From NCBI GenBank assembly GCA_002335385.1, contig DCVK01000061.1, forward strand, positions 22,762 to 86,761: a stretch of DNA of 64,000 bases, read 5' to 3'. Origin of the DNA: Candidatus Aminicenantes bacterium UBA2190 (GTDB lineage Bacteria; Acidobacteriota; Aminicenantia; UBA2199). The notes under the pieces are model-generated. The model was not told where the DNA came from. It made no database searches and saw only the letters and a list, made by a program, of their open reading frames with translations. Of the stretch, positions 33,775 through 42,538 are shown in pieces. Numbering within the stretch: position 1 is the first letter of the stretch; each line of letters starts with the position of its first letter. The translations under genes and the position numbers were made by a program.

Positions 33775-35084
33775 GATCGCGCCTCCCTTCCCCACCGGTA
33801 CAAGTTGAATTCCCTGGCCAGGGTAAAGCTGGTGTTCATGCAGCGGCTACGCGGATAAAACTGGCTGCTATCGACGAGAAACAGGTTTTTGATCGGCGTG
33901 GCAAACGGAGGCAGGACCCTGGAGAAATGGGCTTTGAAAATGGGCTGAGTATGGAGGTCGCGGTTGACATGGAAGCCCAGGACATGCGAATCGCGGAAAT
34001 TCGCGAACATTCGCCTCAGGTGGCCGCAATAGACATCCAACAGCTCGGCATCCGGCGTTCTCCAGGCGAAGTCATCGCCGCAGTCGCAGTAACGGGACAG
34101 GTACACCAAATGCTGGCCCCCAGGATCGTCGCCTCCCATCCAGTTCGTGTGCTCCACGATCACCGCGAACGGGACATTCTCGTCCCCGACGTTGATCCAG
34201 TAATGCGGGCTGAGCGGCTCCTGCAAACGCAGGATCATGCAGACGGAATGAGAGTATTCGATCCGCGCAAGTTGCTCGCGGTAATCCCGAGGCAGTGCCG
34301 GAACGATCTCGGCGAAGCGCGGCAGGGGCAATGTGACGATGCAGGCATGGAAGGGACTGGCCGTGTCGCCGTTCAGGATGAATGACCCGTTCGGGCCGGC
34401 CTTCTCGATGGCGCTGACCGGGTGTCCGGTCATGATCCGCCCCCCGTGTCTCACGATTTCGGCCTCCAGCCGCTCGAACAAGAGTCCAAATCCGCCTCGC
34501 AGGTATCCCAGCGCCCCCGACGACCGTCCGAGCCTTCCGCGGGTCCTGCTCTGCAGGCGGTCCCAGAGCCAGGTTGCGGACACTTCGGATGAGTGGGTGC
34601 CGAATTTGTTTTTCAGCAGCGGTTCCCAGAACCGGGCGTAGCCCCGATTGCCGCAGCGTTTTTTAAGCAGGGCGGCCGCTGTCACGCCATCGAAAGCCCG
34701 CCAGTCCCTCTTCAAGATCAGAGTCGACGTGCTGATCCCGACGCGCAGCCGTTCCGCCAAGGTCAGCGGCCGGAAGCGCAGCAGGTCGATGGCCGAGTTC
34801 AGGGGATAGATTTTTCCCCGGGAATAGTAGGCCATGGCGGCCTTTTTGAAAACCAGCCGATCCTCCAGGCCCAGGGTGCGGATCACATCCAGCAATTCAG
34901 TGTGCGCGGTGAAAATGTGGCGGTAGTATCTGTCGATCACCGCGGATCCGGACATGAAAGCGGCCGCCAGCCCACCGGTGCACTTTTCTTTTTCGAAAAC
35001 CGTCACATCCAGATCTTCCCCGGCCAGGGAATAGGCCAGGGCCAGCCCGGTGATGCCGCCGCCGACAACGGCTATTCTTTTCAG
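33771..35084 (-). CDS. FAD-dependent amine oxidase/desaturase-like protein, CTG start
   Basis: A 437-residue FAD enzyme of the protoporphyrinogen oxidase/amine oxidase superfamily. The dinucleotide loop VVGGGITGLALAYSL begins at residue 6, followed by VFEKEKCTGG and, late, PIKNLFLVDSSQFYPRSRCMNTS near the FAD. No ATG, GTG or TTG exists in frame before this loop: an in-frame TGA lies just upstream, and the next GTG is 26 codons inside and would delete the glycine loop. CTG 35084, 7 nt after AAGG in AAGGAAGG, gives the standard N-terminus (M)KRIAVVGGG. Substrate unknown; homologues often sit in sugar or lipid loci. Confidence 0.83.
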   Translation of the reverse strand: MKRIAVVGGGITGLALAYSLAGEDLDVTVFEKEKCTGGLAAAFMSGSAVIDRYYRHIFTAHTELLDVIRTLGLEDRLVFKKAAMAYYSRGKIYPLNSAIDLLRFRPLTLAERLRVGISTSTLILKRDWRAFDGVTAAALLKKRCGNRGYARFWEPLLKNKFGTHSSEVSATWLWDRLQSRTRGRLGRSSGALGYLRGGFGLLFERLEAEIVRHGGRIMTGHPVSAIEKAGPNGSFILNGDTASPFHACIVTLPLPRFAEIVPALPRDYREQLARIEYSHSVCMILRLQEPLSPHYWINVGDENVPFAVIVEHTNWMGGDDPGGQHLVYLSRYCDCGDDFAWRTPDAELLDVYCGHLRRMFANFRDSHVLGFHVNRDLHTQPIFKAHFSRVLPPFATPIKNLFLVDSSQFYPRSRCMNTSFTLAREFNLYRWGREARS

Positions 35085-35094
35085 TTTCCTTCCT

Positions 35095-36333
35095 TCAGCG
35101 GATCCGCAGCAGGGTGCTCAAAAAACGCTCCACTTCCGCCTCGTTGTTGTAGAGCGAAAGCCCGGCGCGCACGGCACCGCCCCGTTCACTCAGGCCGAGG
35201 AAGCGCATGGCTTCCCAGGCGTAGTAATCGCCATCCCAAACATGGATGCCTTCCTCTCCCAGCCGCTGAGCCACTTCGGCCGGTGTCATGCCGGCGAGCG
35301 TGAAGCAGGCGGTGGGCGTGCGCTCGTGGAGACGCCCCGGGTCGGTGATGCCGTAGATGCGCACTCCCGGGATCTCCTGCAGTCCCGCGAGCAGGCGGGA
35401 GAAGAGGAGCGATTCATGATCGCTGATGGCGGCCAGGGCCTGCTTCAGAAGCCGCCTGCGCCCCGCGGGATACGACTCGCAGCCCGTACCGAGCTCCTGC
35501 CCCAGGGCGGCAAGGAAATCGATCGCCGCGGCGACGCCGGCGATCGCCTCATGGCTCTTGGTGCCGGTCTCGAAGCAATCCGGGATGGCGGCGGCGGACG
35601 GCCGCACCTTGTAAGGCTGCAGTCGCTCCAGGACCTCGCGCCTGCCATAGAGGACTCCGGAGTGCGGGCCATAGAACTTGTAGGGCGAACAGGCCAGGAA
35701 ATCGCAGCCCAGCTGCTGGACGTCGACGGGACGATGCGGGGCGAAATGCACGGCGTCCACGAAAGTCAGCGCGCCGGCCCGGCGGGCGGCGGCCAGGATG
35801 CGCGGCAGGTCGTTGACCGTGCCAAAGGCGTTGGAAGCGCCGCCGACGGCCACCAGCCGCGTCCGTTCCGTGATCATCCCTTCCAGGTCCTCCAGCATCA
35901 GGGTGCAGTCGGCGGGATCGAACTCCAGCCAGCGGATGAGGACGCCTTGCTCCTGCAGGTGGAGCCAGGGGGCGATGTTGGCGTCATGGTCGAGACGGGT
36001 GACGACGATCTCATCGCCGGGCTGCAGATCCCGGCCGATGATGCGCGCCAGGTGCAGGGTCAGGGTGGTCATGTTGGCGCCGAAGATGATCTCGGCCTCT
36101 GAGCGGGCGTTGAGCAGGTCGGCCATGGCCGCGCGCCCGGCGGCGATGATGGCATCGCTGCGCCGCGAGAAGGCGAACTGGCCGTGCTCGTTGGCGTTGG
36201 CTTCGCGGTAATAGGCGGCGACGGCATCGATGACGGCTTGCGGCACCTGCGTGCCCCCGGGACCGTCGAAGAATACGGCACCGGGGGCCAGCGCCGGAAA
36301 TCGGCTGCGGATGCCTTCAACGGGATATTTCAT
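35095..36333 (-). CDS. Class V aminotransferase, cysteine desulfurase-like
   Basis: A 412-residue PLP enzyme of the SufS/CsdA fold (the TIGR01976-like, VC1184-type branch). The Schiff-base lysine is in ACSPYKFYGPHSG, the PLP-contacting aspartate/histidine in FVDAVHFAPH, and the opening YPVEGIRSRFPAL...FFDGPGGTQVP is typical. A persulfide cysteine loop is not evident, so sulfur transfer is uncertain. ATG 36333 follows GGAG by 5 nt. It sits 34 nt after the oxidase LhgO gene and 10 nt before the CTG start of the FAD enzyme. Confidence 0.87.
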   Translation of the reverse strand: MKYPVEGIRSRFPALAPGAVFFDGPGGTQVPQAVIDAVAAYYREANANEHGQFAFSRRSDAIIAAGRAAMADLLNARSEAEIIFGANMTTLTLHLARIIGRDLQPGDEIVVTRLDHDANIAPWLHLQEQGVLIRWLEFDPADCTLMLEDLEGMITERTRLVAVGGASNAFGTVNDLPRILAAARRAGALTFVDAVHFAPHRPVDVQQLGCDFLACSPYKFYGPHSGVLYGRREVLERLQPYKVRPSAAAIPDCFETGTKSHEAIAGVAAAIDFLAALGQELGTGCESYPAGRRRLLKQALAAISDHESLLFSRLLAGLQEIPGVRIYGITDPGRLHERTPTACFTLAGMTPAEVAQRLGEEGIHVWDGDYYAWEAMRFLGLSERGGAVRAGLSLYNNEAEVERFLSTLLRIR

Positions 36334-36367
36334 GGCCACTCCTTTGTCCAAAGACCGCAGGCGCCGC

Positions 36368-37582
36368 TCAACGGCGCAGAGAGGTATTTTTCAATGCCAG
36401 GGCGGCGATCGACTCGCCGATGCTGATCGAGGCGGTCGCGGCCGGCGACGGCGCGTTCAGCACATGGACCATGCGTTCCGCCTCGCGGATGCGGAAATCG
36501 TCGGCCAGGAAGCCGTTGGCCTCCAGGGCCTGAGCGCGGACCCCGGCCCCGCCCGGAACCAGGTCAGCGGCCTGGATTTCGGGGAGCAGGCGCTGCAGGG
36601 CCTTGACGAAAGCTCGCTTGCAAAAGGAGCGGTAGAATTCGCCGAAGCCCATTTTCCAGAACTTCAGGCCCATGATCCAGAACCCGGGATAAAGGATCAT
36701 TTGCGCCGTGTCGCGCAGGGAAAAGCTCGTCTTGTCATAACCGTGGCGCTTGAAAGCCAGGACGGCGTTGGGCCCCGCCTCCACGCCGCCGCCGATCATG
36801 CGCGTGAAGTGCACCCCCAGGAAGGGGAAGCGGGCATCGGGGACCGGGTAGATCAGGTTGCGCACCAGGCCGTGGCGTGCCGGCACCAGCTTGAAGTACT
36901 CGCCGCGAAAGGGGATGATCTGCAGGCCGGGCTGGACGCCGCACAGGCGCGCGACGCGATCGGACTGCAAACCGGCGCAATTGACCAGGCTGCGGCAGCG
37001 CACCCTGCCGGCGCGGGAGAACAGCAGCAGCTCCGCGCCATCGCGCCGGCAGCCGCTGACCTTGAAATTCAGGCGGATCTCGCCGCCCCCCTTCTGGATG
37101 ATTTCGGCATATTTGGCGCAGACCTGGGCATAGTCGACGATGCCCGTCTCCCCCACCCAGAGCCCGGCGATGCCGGCTACGCCGGGCTCGTACTCCTTCA
37201 GCTCAGCGGGGCCCAGGCGGCGCAGTTTCTGCAGGCCATTGGCGCGGCCTTTCGCCTCGACGGCGTCCAGCGCGGGAATTTCATCCGCCCGCGTGGCCAC
37301 GACCAGCTTGCCGCATGCATCGTGGGCGATGCCGTGCTCGCGGCAGAAGCGGTAAAGGGCTTCGCGTCCGGCCACGCAGTTCTTCGCCTTGAGCGATCCC
37401 GGTTTGTAGTAAAGGCCGGAATGGATCACGCCGCTGTTGTTGCCGGTCTGGTGGGCGGCCAGCTTTTCCTCGGCCTCGAGGATCACCACCGAGTTCGCGC
37501 CGGCCTTGACCAGGGCCATGGCCGTGGCCAGGCCGACGATGCCGCCGCCGATGATCCCCACGTCGTATGTACGCTCGCCCAT
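36368..37582 (-). CDS. lhgO: L-2-hydroxyglutarate oxidase/dehydrogenase
   Basis: A 404-residue FAD enzyme that oxidises L-2-hydroxyglutarate to 2-oxoglutarate at the membrane. FAD loop GIIGGGIVGLATAMALV is at residue 9, then HQTGNNSGVIHSGLYYKPGSLKA (near-invariant in the family), PFRGEYFKL, and HVLNAPSPAATASISIGE at the end. The start is ATG 37582, 6 nt after AAGGAG. First gene of the operon with the aminotransferase, FAD oxidase and flippase-like genes. Confidence 0.92.
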   Translation of the reverse strand: MGERTYDVGIIGGGIVGLATAMALVKAGANSVVILEAEEKLAAHQTGNNSGVIHSGLYYKPGSLKAKNCVAGREALYRFCREHGIAHDACGKLVVATRADEIPALDAVEAKGRANGLQKLRRLGPAELKEYEPGVAGIAGLWVGETGIVDYAQVCAKYAEIIQKGGGEIRLNFKVSGCRRDGAELLLFSRAGRVRCRSLVNCAGLQSDRVARLCGVQPGLQIIPFRGEYFKLVPARHGLVRNLIYPVPDARFPFLGVHFTRMIGGGVEAGPNAVLAFKRHGYDKTSFSLRDTAQMILYPGFWIMGLKFWKMGFGEFYRSFCKRAFVKALQRLLPEIQAADLVPGGAGVRAQALEANGFLADDFRIREAERMVHVLNAPSPAATASISIGESIAALALKNTSLRR

Positions 37583-37635
37583 GACTCGCTCCTTTTTATC
37601 CATTGTGTTGCGCTTGCGATTGGAAACAAGGATGG

Positions 37636-37664
37636 AATATAGCAGAAGCGTTCCGGTGAGTCAA
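37636..37664 (-). promoter_or_regulatory. Promoter of the lhgO operon
   Basis: TTGACT (37659-37664), 17 bp, TATATT (37636-37641) on the minus strand, giving a leader of about 47 nt. Confidence 0.7.
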
Positions 37665-37676
37665 ACCCGGTTCGCT

Positions 37677-37782
37677 CGGTGAAAAAGTGAAAAGTGAAAA
37701 GTAAAATGCAAAGAAAAGACTATGGATGAATTTCTCATTGCCTTCTCTTCACCTTTCACTTTTCACTTTTCACATTTCACCG
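37677..37782. repeat. Heptamer-built inverted repeat (GTGAAAA family)
   Basis: Left arm 37677-37718 is made of GTGAAAA units (37687-37693, 37694-37700, 37701-37707 and an 8-mer before them) plus a purine tail. The right arm 37742-37782 is its near-complement, with TTTTCAC-type units at 37753, 37760, 37767 and 37774. The spacer is about 23 nt. A transcript would fold into a stem of roughly 40 bp. It lies between two divergent promoters. Confidence 0.85.
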
Positions 37783-37810
37783 GGTCCTGCAGGATAGCCA
37801 TTTTACTCGT

Positions 37811-37839
37811 TTGCCCAAGTGGCCCATCTACGGTATAAT
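37811..37839 (+). promoter_or_regulatory. Promoter of the phosphohexomutase-uppP unit
   Basis: TTGCCC (37811-37816), 17 bp, TATAAT (37834-37839), then a short leader with GGAGG 9 nt before the ATG at 37866. Confidence 0.7.
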
Positions 37840-37865
37840 ATCAATCTATCTGGAGGTTACCCACC

Positions 37866-39230
37866 ATGCTGAACGAAGCGATCTTTAGGGAATACGACAT
37901 CCGTGGCCTGGCCGCAAGCGAGCTGGCCGACCCGGCGGTGGAGCGCATCGCCATGGCCGTCGCCGCCATTTTCGTGCGCGAGGGGAAAAAAGAGATCGCC
38001 GTCGGCATGGACGGCCGGCCCAGCTCGCCGCACATCAAGGAGCTGTTCTGCCGCACCCTGGCCCGCTACGGCCTGCAGGTGATCGACCTGGGCCTGGTGC
38101 CGACGCCGGTGGTCTATTATGCCGCCTTCCGCCACGATATGGGGGGCGCCGTCATCATCACCGCCTCGCACAACCCCAGTGAGTACAACGGCTTCAAGAT
38201 CATGCTCGGCACCGCCGCCCTCTACGGCGACCAGGTCAGGGAGATCTACCGCCTCGCCGTCTCCGGCCCCTTCCCTTCCGAAACGCAGGGAAGCGTCCGC
38301 AAGAAGGACATCCTGCCCGAGTACATGCAGTACATCGTGGACAACATCCAGCTAAAGAAAAAGCTGCGCGTCGTCGTCGACGCTGGCAACGGCACCGGCG
38401 GCATCACCGCCCCCGCCCTCTACCGCCGCCTGGGCGCCGAGGTCATCCCGCTGTTCTGCGACGTGGACGGCCGCTTCCCCAACCACCACCCCGACCCGAC
38501 GGTGGCCAAGAACCTGCAGGACATGATCGCCAAGGTCAGGGAGAGCGGCGCCGACCTGGGCATCGGCCTCGACGGCGACGCTGACCGCATCGGCGTCGTC
38601 GACAACCTGGGACGCATCCTCTGGGGCGACCAGCTCCTGCTCATCTTCGCCCGCGACATCCTGAAGGACCACCCGGGCGCCACGATCATCTCCGAGGTCA
38701 AGGCCTCGGAGGTCTTCTACAGCGAGGTGCGCCGGCTCGGCGGCAACCCCATCATGTGGAAGGCCGGCCACTCGCTGATCAAGAAAAAGCTCTTCGAAGT
38801 GAACGCCCTCGCCGCCGGCGAAGTGAGCGGCCATGTCTTTTTCAACGACAAGTGGTTCGGATTTGACGACGCCGTCTACGCCGGCGCCCGGCTGCTGGAG
38901 ATCCTCGGCGGGTCCGCCGCCAGCCTGGCCGACATGTTCGACGCCATCCCCAAGGTCTGCAATACCCCCGAGATCCGCATCGACGCCGGCGACGACGTTA
39001 AGTTCCAAGTCGTCGACGAGGTGCGCGAACATTTCCGCAAGATCCTGCCGGTGATCGACATCGACGGCGCCCGCGTGCAATTTCCCCGCGGCTGGGCGCT
39101 GGTACGCGCCTCCAACACCCAGCCTGCGCTGGTGGTGCGCTACGAGGCCGACACGCAGGATGAACTGGAGCGCATCCAGGCCCAGGTGGACGCGGTCATC
39201 CGCCGCGCCCTGGTTGCGGCCGCGAAGTAA
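37866..39230 (+). CDS. Phosphomannomutase/phosphoglucomutase
   Basis: A 454-residue alpha-D-phosphohexomutase interconverting sugar 1- and 6-phosphates for polysaccharide and nucleotide-sugar synthesis. The phosphoserine is in ITASHNPSEYNG, the metal site is GLDGDADRIG, and the sugar-binding GEVSGH and C-terminal RASNTQPALVVRYEA loops are present. The FREYDIRG opening is typical of the AlgC/ManB group. uppP follows after 2 nt. Confidence 0.94.
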   Translation: MLNEAIFREYDIRGLAASELADPAVERIAMAVAAIFVREGKKEIAVGMDGRPSSPHIKELFCRTLARYGLQVIDLGLVPTPVVYYAAFRHDMGGAVIITASHNPSEYNGFKIMLGTAALYGDQVREIYRLAVSGPFPSETQGSVRKKDILPEYMQYIVDNIQLKKKLRVVVDAGNGTGGITAPALYRRLGAEVIPLFCDVDGRFPNHHPDPTVAKNLQDMIAKVRESGADLGIGLDGDADRIGVVDNLGRILWGDQLLLIFARDILKDHPGATIISEVKASEVFYSEVRRLGGNPIMWKAGHSLIKKKLFEVNALAAGEVSGHVFFNDKWFGFDDAVYAGARLLEILGGSAASLADMFDAIPKVCNTPEIRIDAGDDVKFQVVDEVREHFRKILPVIDIDGARVQFPRGWALVRASNTQPALVVRYEADTQDELERIQAQVDAVIRRALVAAAK

Positions 39231-39232
39231 AA

Positions 39233-39994
39233 GTGCCCTTCGCCATCCAGGTCATCCTGCTGGCCATCGTCCAGGGTTTCACCGAGTTCTTCCCGGTCAG
39301 CTCCAGCGGCCACCTGCTGCTGTTCCAGAAGCTTCTGGGCTTCAGCACCCTGCCGCTGGTCTACGACATCTTCTTCCATGTCGGCACCTTGCTGGCGGTC
39401 GTTTTCTTCTTCTTCAAGGACCTCAGGGAACTGGCGCTGCGCTTCTATGAAAAGGAGAATGCCCGCCTGCTGGGGCTCCTGGCCGCCGCCACCCTGCCGA
39501 CGGCGCTGATCGGCTTCCTGTTCAAGGATTTCTTTGAGTCGCTTTTCAGCGGCACATCCTACCTGGGGTTCGCCTTTTTCCTCACCGCCGCCGGGCTCCT
39601 GGCCGCGAAATACCTGCGCCTGAAGAAAAAGATGCCCGATCTTCCCGCCGCCGTGCTCATCGGCGTGGCCCAGGGCATCGCCATCATCCCCGGCGTCTCC
39701 CGCTCGGGCATGACCATCGCCGTCGCCCTGGTCCTCGGCCTAGGCTTCGGGTTCTCGTTCCGCTTCTCCTTCCTTCTTTCCATCCCGGCGGTGCTGGGCG
39801 CCCTGCTGCTGGAAGCCGGCCATATCCCCTGGAGCGGAGGCCACTGGCCGCAGCTGGCGCTGGCGGTGGCGGTGGCGGCCCTGGCTGGTTTCCTGGCCCT
39901 CGGGCTGCTGAGGAAGATCGTGGTGCAGGACCATTTCCACCGCTTCGCTTACTATGTTCTGGCCCTCGGCGCGTTCTCGTTCCTTTTCCTCTAG
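39233..39994 (+). CDS. uppP: Undecaprenyl-diphosphatase
   Basis: A 253-residue inner-membrane enzyme (BacA/UppP) that recycles undecaprenyl diphosphate for peptidoglycan and O-antigen synthesis. Catalytic motifs are QGFTEFFPVSSSGH near the N-terminus and IPGVSRSGMTIA in the second half, among about eight hydrophobic helices. GTG 39233 is the start, 2 nt after the mutase stop; no strong ribosome-binding site, so translation is probably coupled. About 124 bp of featureless sequence separate it from the convergent ligase gene. Confidence 0.95.
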   Translation: MPFAIQVILLAIVQGFTEFFPVSSSGHLLLFQKLLGFSTLPLVYDIFFHVGTLLAVVFFFFKDLRELALRFYEKENARLLGLLAAATLPTALIGFLFKDFFESLFSGTSYLGFAFFLTAAGLLAAKYLRLKKKMPDLPAAVLIGVAQGIAIIPGVSRSGMTIAVALVLGLGFGFSFRFSFLLSIPAVLGALLLEAGHIPWSGGHWPQLALAVAVAALAGFLALGLLRKIVVQDHFHRFAYYVLALGAFSFLFL

Positions 39995-40118
39995 CCGAGC
40001 CACGGCTTGGCCCCTGGACCGCTTCGTTCTGCTTTCCGTCAGAATTTGAGGCCGGCGGCAGCGGCCTGCTTTCCGGCGCCGGGTACCTGTTCGCTGTTTC
40101 CGGGAAAGAGCAGCGCGG

Positions 40119-41636
40119 CTAGGCCTGCAGCTTCTGGCGCACCATCTCGGTGATGGAGCGGAAATCGATCTTGCCGCTGCCCATCTTGGGAAACTCGTTG
40201 AGCACGACGAACTGCTTGGGCAGCGCGATCGCGGGCAGCTCGCCGGCCATGGCCTTGAGCAGCTTGCGCTCGTTGACCTCGCCGGTGATGGCGGCGACGA
40301 TCTTCGCACCCTTGAGCGAGTCGGGAACCTCCACCACGCAGCAGTCCACATCCTCGGGCAGGAGTCCCAGCATGACGCTCTCGACCCGGACCAGCGAGAC
40401 CATCTCGCCGCCGATCTTGACGAAGCGCTTCAGGCGGCCGCGGTGCCACAAAAAGCCCTCTTCGTCGAGCATGCCCATGTCGCCCGTTTCGTACCAGCCG
40501 TCCTTGATGCGCAGCGAGGTCTCCTCCAGGTCGTCAAAATAGCCTTTCATCACCAGGTCGCCCTTGACCAGGATCTTGCCCTCGCACCCCGGGGGCAGCG
40601 CCTCGCCGGAATTGATGTCCACGATCTTGACGCGCACGCCGGGCAGCACCCGGCCCACGCTCCCCGGCTTGTTGGCCCCGGGAAGGTTGGTGGCGACCAC
40701 CGGGCTGGTTTCGGTGGTTCCATATCCCTCGCAAAGCTCGAGGCCATGCTGCTGCAGGAAGCCCGCGCGCAGCGAATCGGGCGTCTTGTCGGCGCCGGCG
40801 ACGGCGACGCGCAGCGAGGAGAAGTCGCCGGGGTCGGACTGGCGCAGGTAGCCGGCAAAAAAGCTGGGTGTACCCACCATCAGCGACACTTTTTCCTCGC
40901 GGACGATGGCGCAGATCTTCTTGTATTCCAGGGGATTGGCGTAGGCGACGATGGTCATGCCATAGAGCAGCGGCAGCCAGAAGTCGACGTTGTGGCCGAA
41001 GACGTGGAACAGCGGCAGGTTGGCCAGCATGACGTCCGCGCTGGTCACGGTCAGGACCCGGCCGATGTCCAGGACATTCGAGCCGATGTTGCGGTGGGTC
41101 AATTGCACCGCCTTGGGGTCTTTCTCGCTGCCCGAGGTGAAAAGGATGACCAGGTTGTCGTCGGGATCGCCCTGGTGGACCGCCTTGAGCAGGAGCGGCA
41201 GCGGCAGCTTGGACTTGACCAGCGCCCCCACCTTGTCGACCGGGCCCACGCCGGCCATGATGTCCTCGATGAAAACCATGCCCGGCACCAGGCGGCAGCC
41301 GATCTTCTCCAGCAGCGCCCGCGAGGCGATGATGGTCTTGAAACCGCATTTTTTCTGGGCATACTCGGCGTTGCCGGCGGCGCCGGTGGAATAGTTGATC
41401 ATCACCGGTACCTTCCCGGCCAGGAGCACTCCCAGCACCGAGAGCATGCAGCCCGCCGAGGTGGGGACCATGATGCCGATGAAGCCGTCATGGTATTTCC
41501 TGAATTTTGCAGCCAGTATCAGCGACGCGATCAGCGCCTTGCCGTAGCTGACGTTCTTGTCCAGGAAGCGGTCGATGATGGCCGGTTTGGCCCCGAATTT
41601 CTTGGCGTTCTTGATGAATTCCTGATGCAGGAGCAC
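40119..41636 (-). CDS. AMP-dependent acyl-CoA/acyl-ACP synthetase
   Basis: A 505-residue adenylate-forming enzyme of the Aas C-terminal/long-chain acyl-ACP synthetase group. The AMP-binding loop is a modified FTSGSEKDPKAVQL, then EGYGTTETSP, YETGDMGMLDEEGFLWHRGRLKRFVKIGGE and the C-terminal catalytic lysine in PKMGSGKIDF. It activates a carboxylate (probably a fatty acid) as acyl-AMP and passes it to CoA or ACP. GTG 41636 stands 6 nt after GGAGG. Confidence 0.9.
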   Translation of the reverse strand: MLLHQEFIKNAKKFGAKPAIIDRFLDKNVSYGKALIASLILAAKFRKYHDGFIGIMVPTSAGCMLSVLGVLLAGKVPVMINYSTGAAGNAEYAQKKCGFKTIIASRALLEKIGCRLVPGMVFIEDIMAGVGPVDKVGALVKSKLPLPLLLKAVHQGDPDDNLVILFTSGSEKDPKAVQLTHRNIGSNVLDIGRVLTVTSADVMLANLPLFHVFGHNVDFWLPLLYGMTIVAYANPLEYKKICAIVREEKVSLMVGTPSFFAGYLRQSDPGDFSSLRVAVAGADKTPDSLRAGFLQQHGLELCEGYGTTETSPVVATNLPGANKPGSVGRVLPGVRVKIVDINSGEALPPGCEGKILVKGDLVMKGYFDDLEETSLRIKDGWYETGDMGMLDEEGFLWHRGRLKRFVKIGGEMVSLVRVESVMLGLLPEDVDCCVVEVPDSLKGAKIVAAITGEVNERKLLKAMAGELPAIALPKQFVVLNEFPKMGSGKIDFRSITEMVRQKLQA

Positions 41637-41757
41637 GCAGCACCTCCGGGTCGAATATTTTTAACGATTCCTTATAACACAATGGCCTCCGGCTTGGCAA
41701 CGGCCAACAGATGGAAAAATGAGATCGTCGCCGCCGGGACGCGGAGCGGGGGCCGGT

Positions 41758-42033
41758 TTATTTCACCTTCGCCTTCTTCTCCTTGATCTTCATCTTTTTC
41801 ATCTTTTTCGCAATGGTGTTCCGATGCAGCTTGACGCTGGTCGACATCTTCAACAGATTGTAGTCGTACTTTTCCAGCAGCGCCTGCAGCAGTGTCTTCT
41901 CGAATTCATCGGTGATCTCCTTGTAGAACAGGAAGCGGGAATTCACCGCCTTGCCGGCCAGGATCTTCATCTGGTTCTTGATGGTCAGGGCTTCAAATTG
42001 TTCGGCCAGTTCGATTATTTTTTTTGCTGTCAT
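41758..42033 (-). CDS. Small Fis-type helix-turn-helix protein
   Basis: A 91-residue basic protein whose second half (FEKTLLQALLEKYDYNLLKM to KMKKMKI) matches the Fis/NtrC C-terminal helix-turn-helix, including the L-HRNTIAKKMKK recognition helix. The C-terminus is lysine-rich. It may be a nucleoid or transcription regulator. The first ATG overlaps the cvpA-like gene by 41 nt and lacks a ribosome-binding site, so a later start (for example MKILAGK) is possible. Confidence 0.72.
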   Translation of the reverse strand: MTAKKIIELAEQFEALTIKNQMKILAGKAVNSRFLFYKEITDEFEKTLLQALLEKYDYNLLKMSTSVKLHRNTIAKKMKKMKIKEKKAKVK

Positions 42034-42538
42034 GGGTTTGTATGACGTTCAGCCTGTCCCGCAGGGCGGGGGGCAGCACCTGGATGCCGGCGACAAGCAC
42101 CCGGGTCAGGACGGGCGCCAGTTGCGAGCGTTGCAGCGGTTCCTGGCGGAGGGGGAAAGCCAGGAAACTGTAGATGACGAGGCCGCAGAGGAGAATGCCG
42201 CGCAACAGCCCGAACGCGGCTCCCAGGAGGCGGTCGAGCCCCTTGAGCGGGCCGACGACCAGGAGTTTGCTCACCAGCATGGTCAACAGGGCGCCGGCGG
42301 CGGCGACCAGCGCCAGCACCAGCAAAAAGCCGACGAAATCGGCCAGGCCGCGGTTACGGATCAGGCCGCTCAGCAGCAGTGCGGCATCACGGTAATGGAC
42401 AAAGGCCAGTACCAGGGCGGCGACCAGGAAGAGCAGGGACAGCAATTCGCGCACCAGGCCGCGGATGAGGCCGAAAAGGAAGGAAAAGAACAGGATGACG
42501 ATGAAAAGCAGGTCCAGGATGTTCAGTTCCCCGTTCAT
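41993..42538 (-). CDS. CvpA family membrane protein
   Basis: A 181-residue protein with four hydrophobic helices in the first 130 residues (NILDLLFIVILFFSFLFGLIRGL, then VGFLLVLALVAAAGALL). The opening N-x-(L/W)D and G-x-RG-L-RE-L match CvpA/colicin V production proteins, which affect envelope integrity. Its ATG overlaps the purC stop as ATGA. The C-terminal tail is unusual, and its last 41 nt overlap the Fis-like gene. Confidence 0.85.
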   Translation of the reverse strand: MNGELNILDLLFIVILFFSFLFGLIRGLVRELLSLLFLVAALVLAFVHYRDAALLLSGLIRNRGLADFVGFLLVLALVAAAGALLTMLVSKLLVVGPLKGLDRLLGAAFGLLRGILLCGLVIYSFLAFPLRQEPLQRSQLAPVLTRVLVAGIQVLPPALRDRLNVIQTHDSKKNNRTGRTI

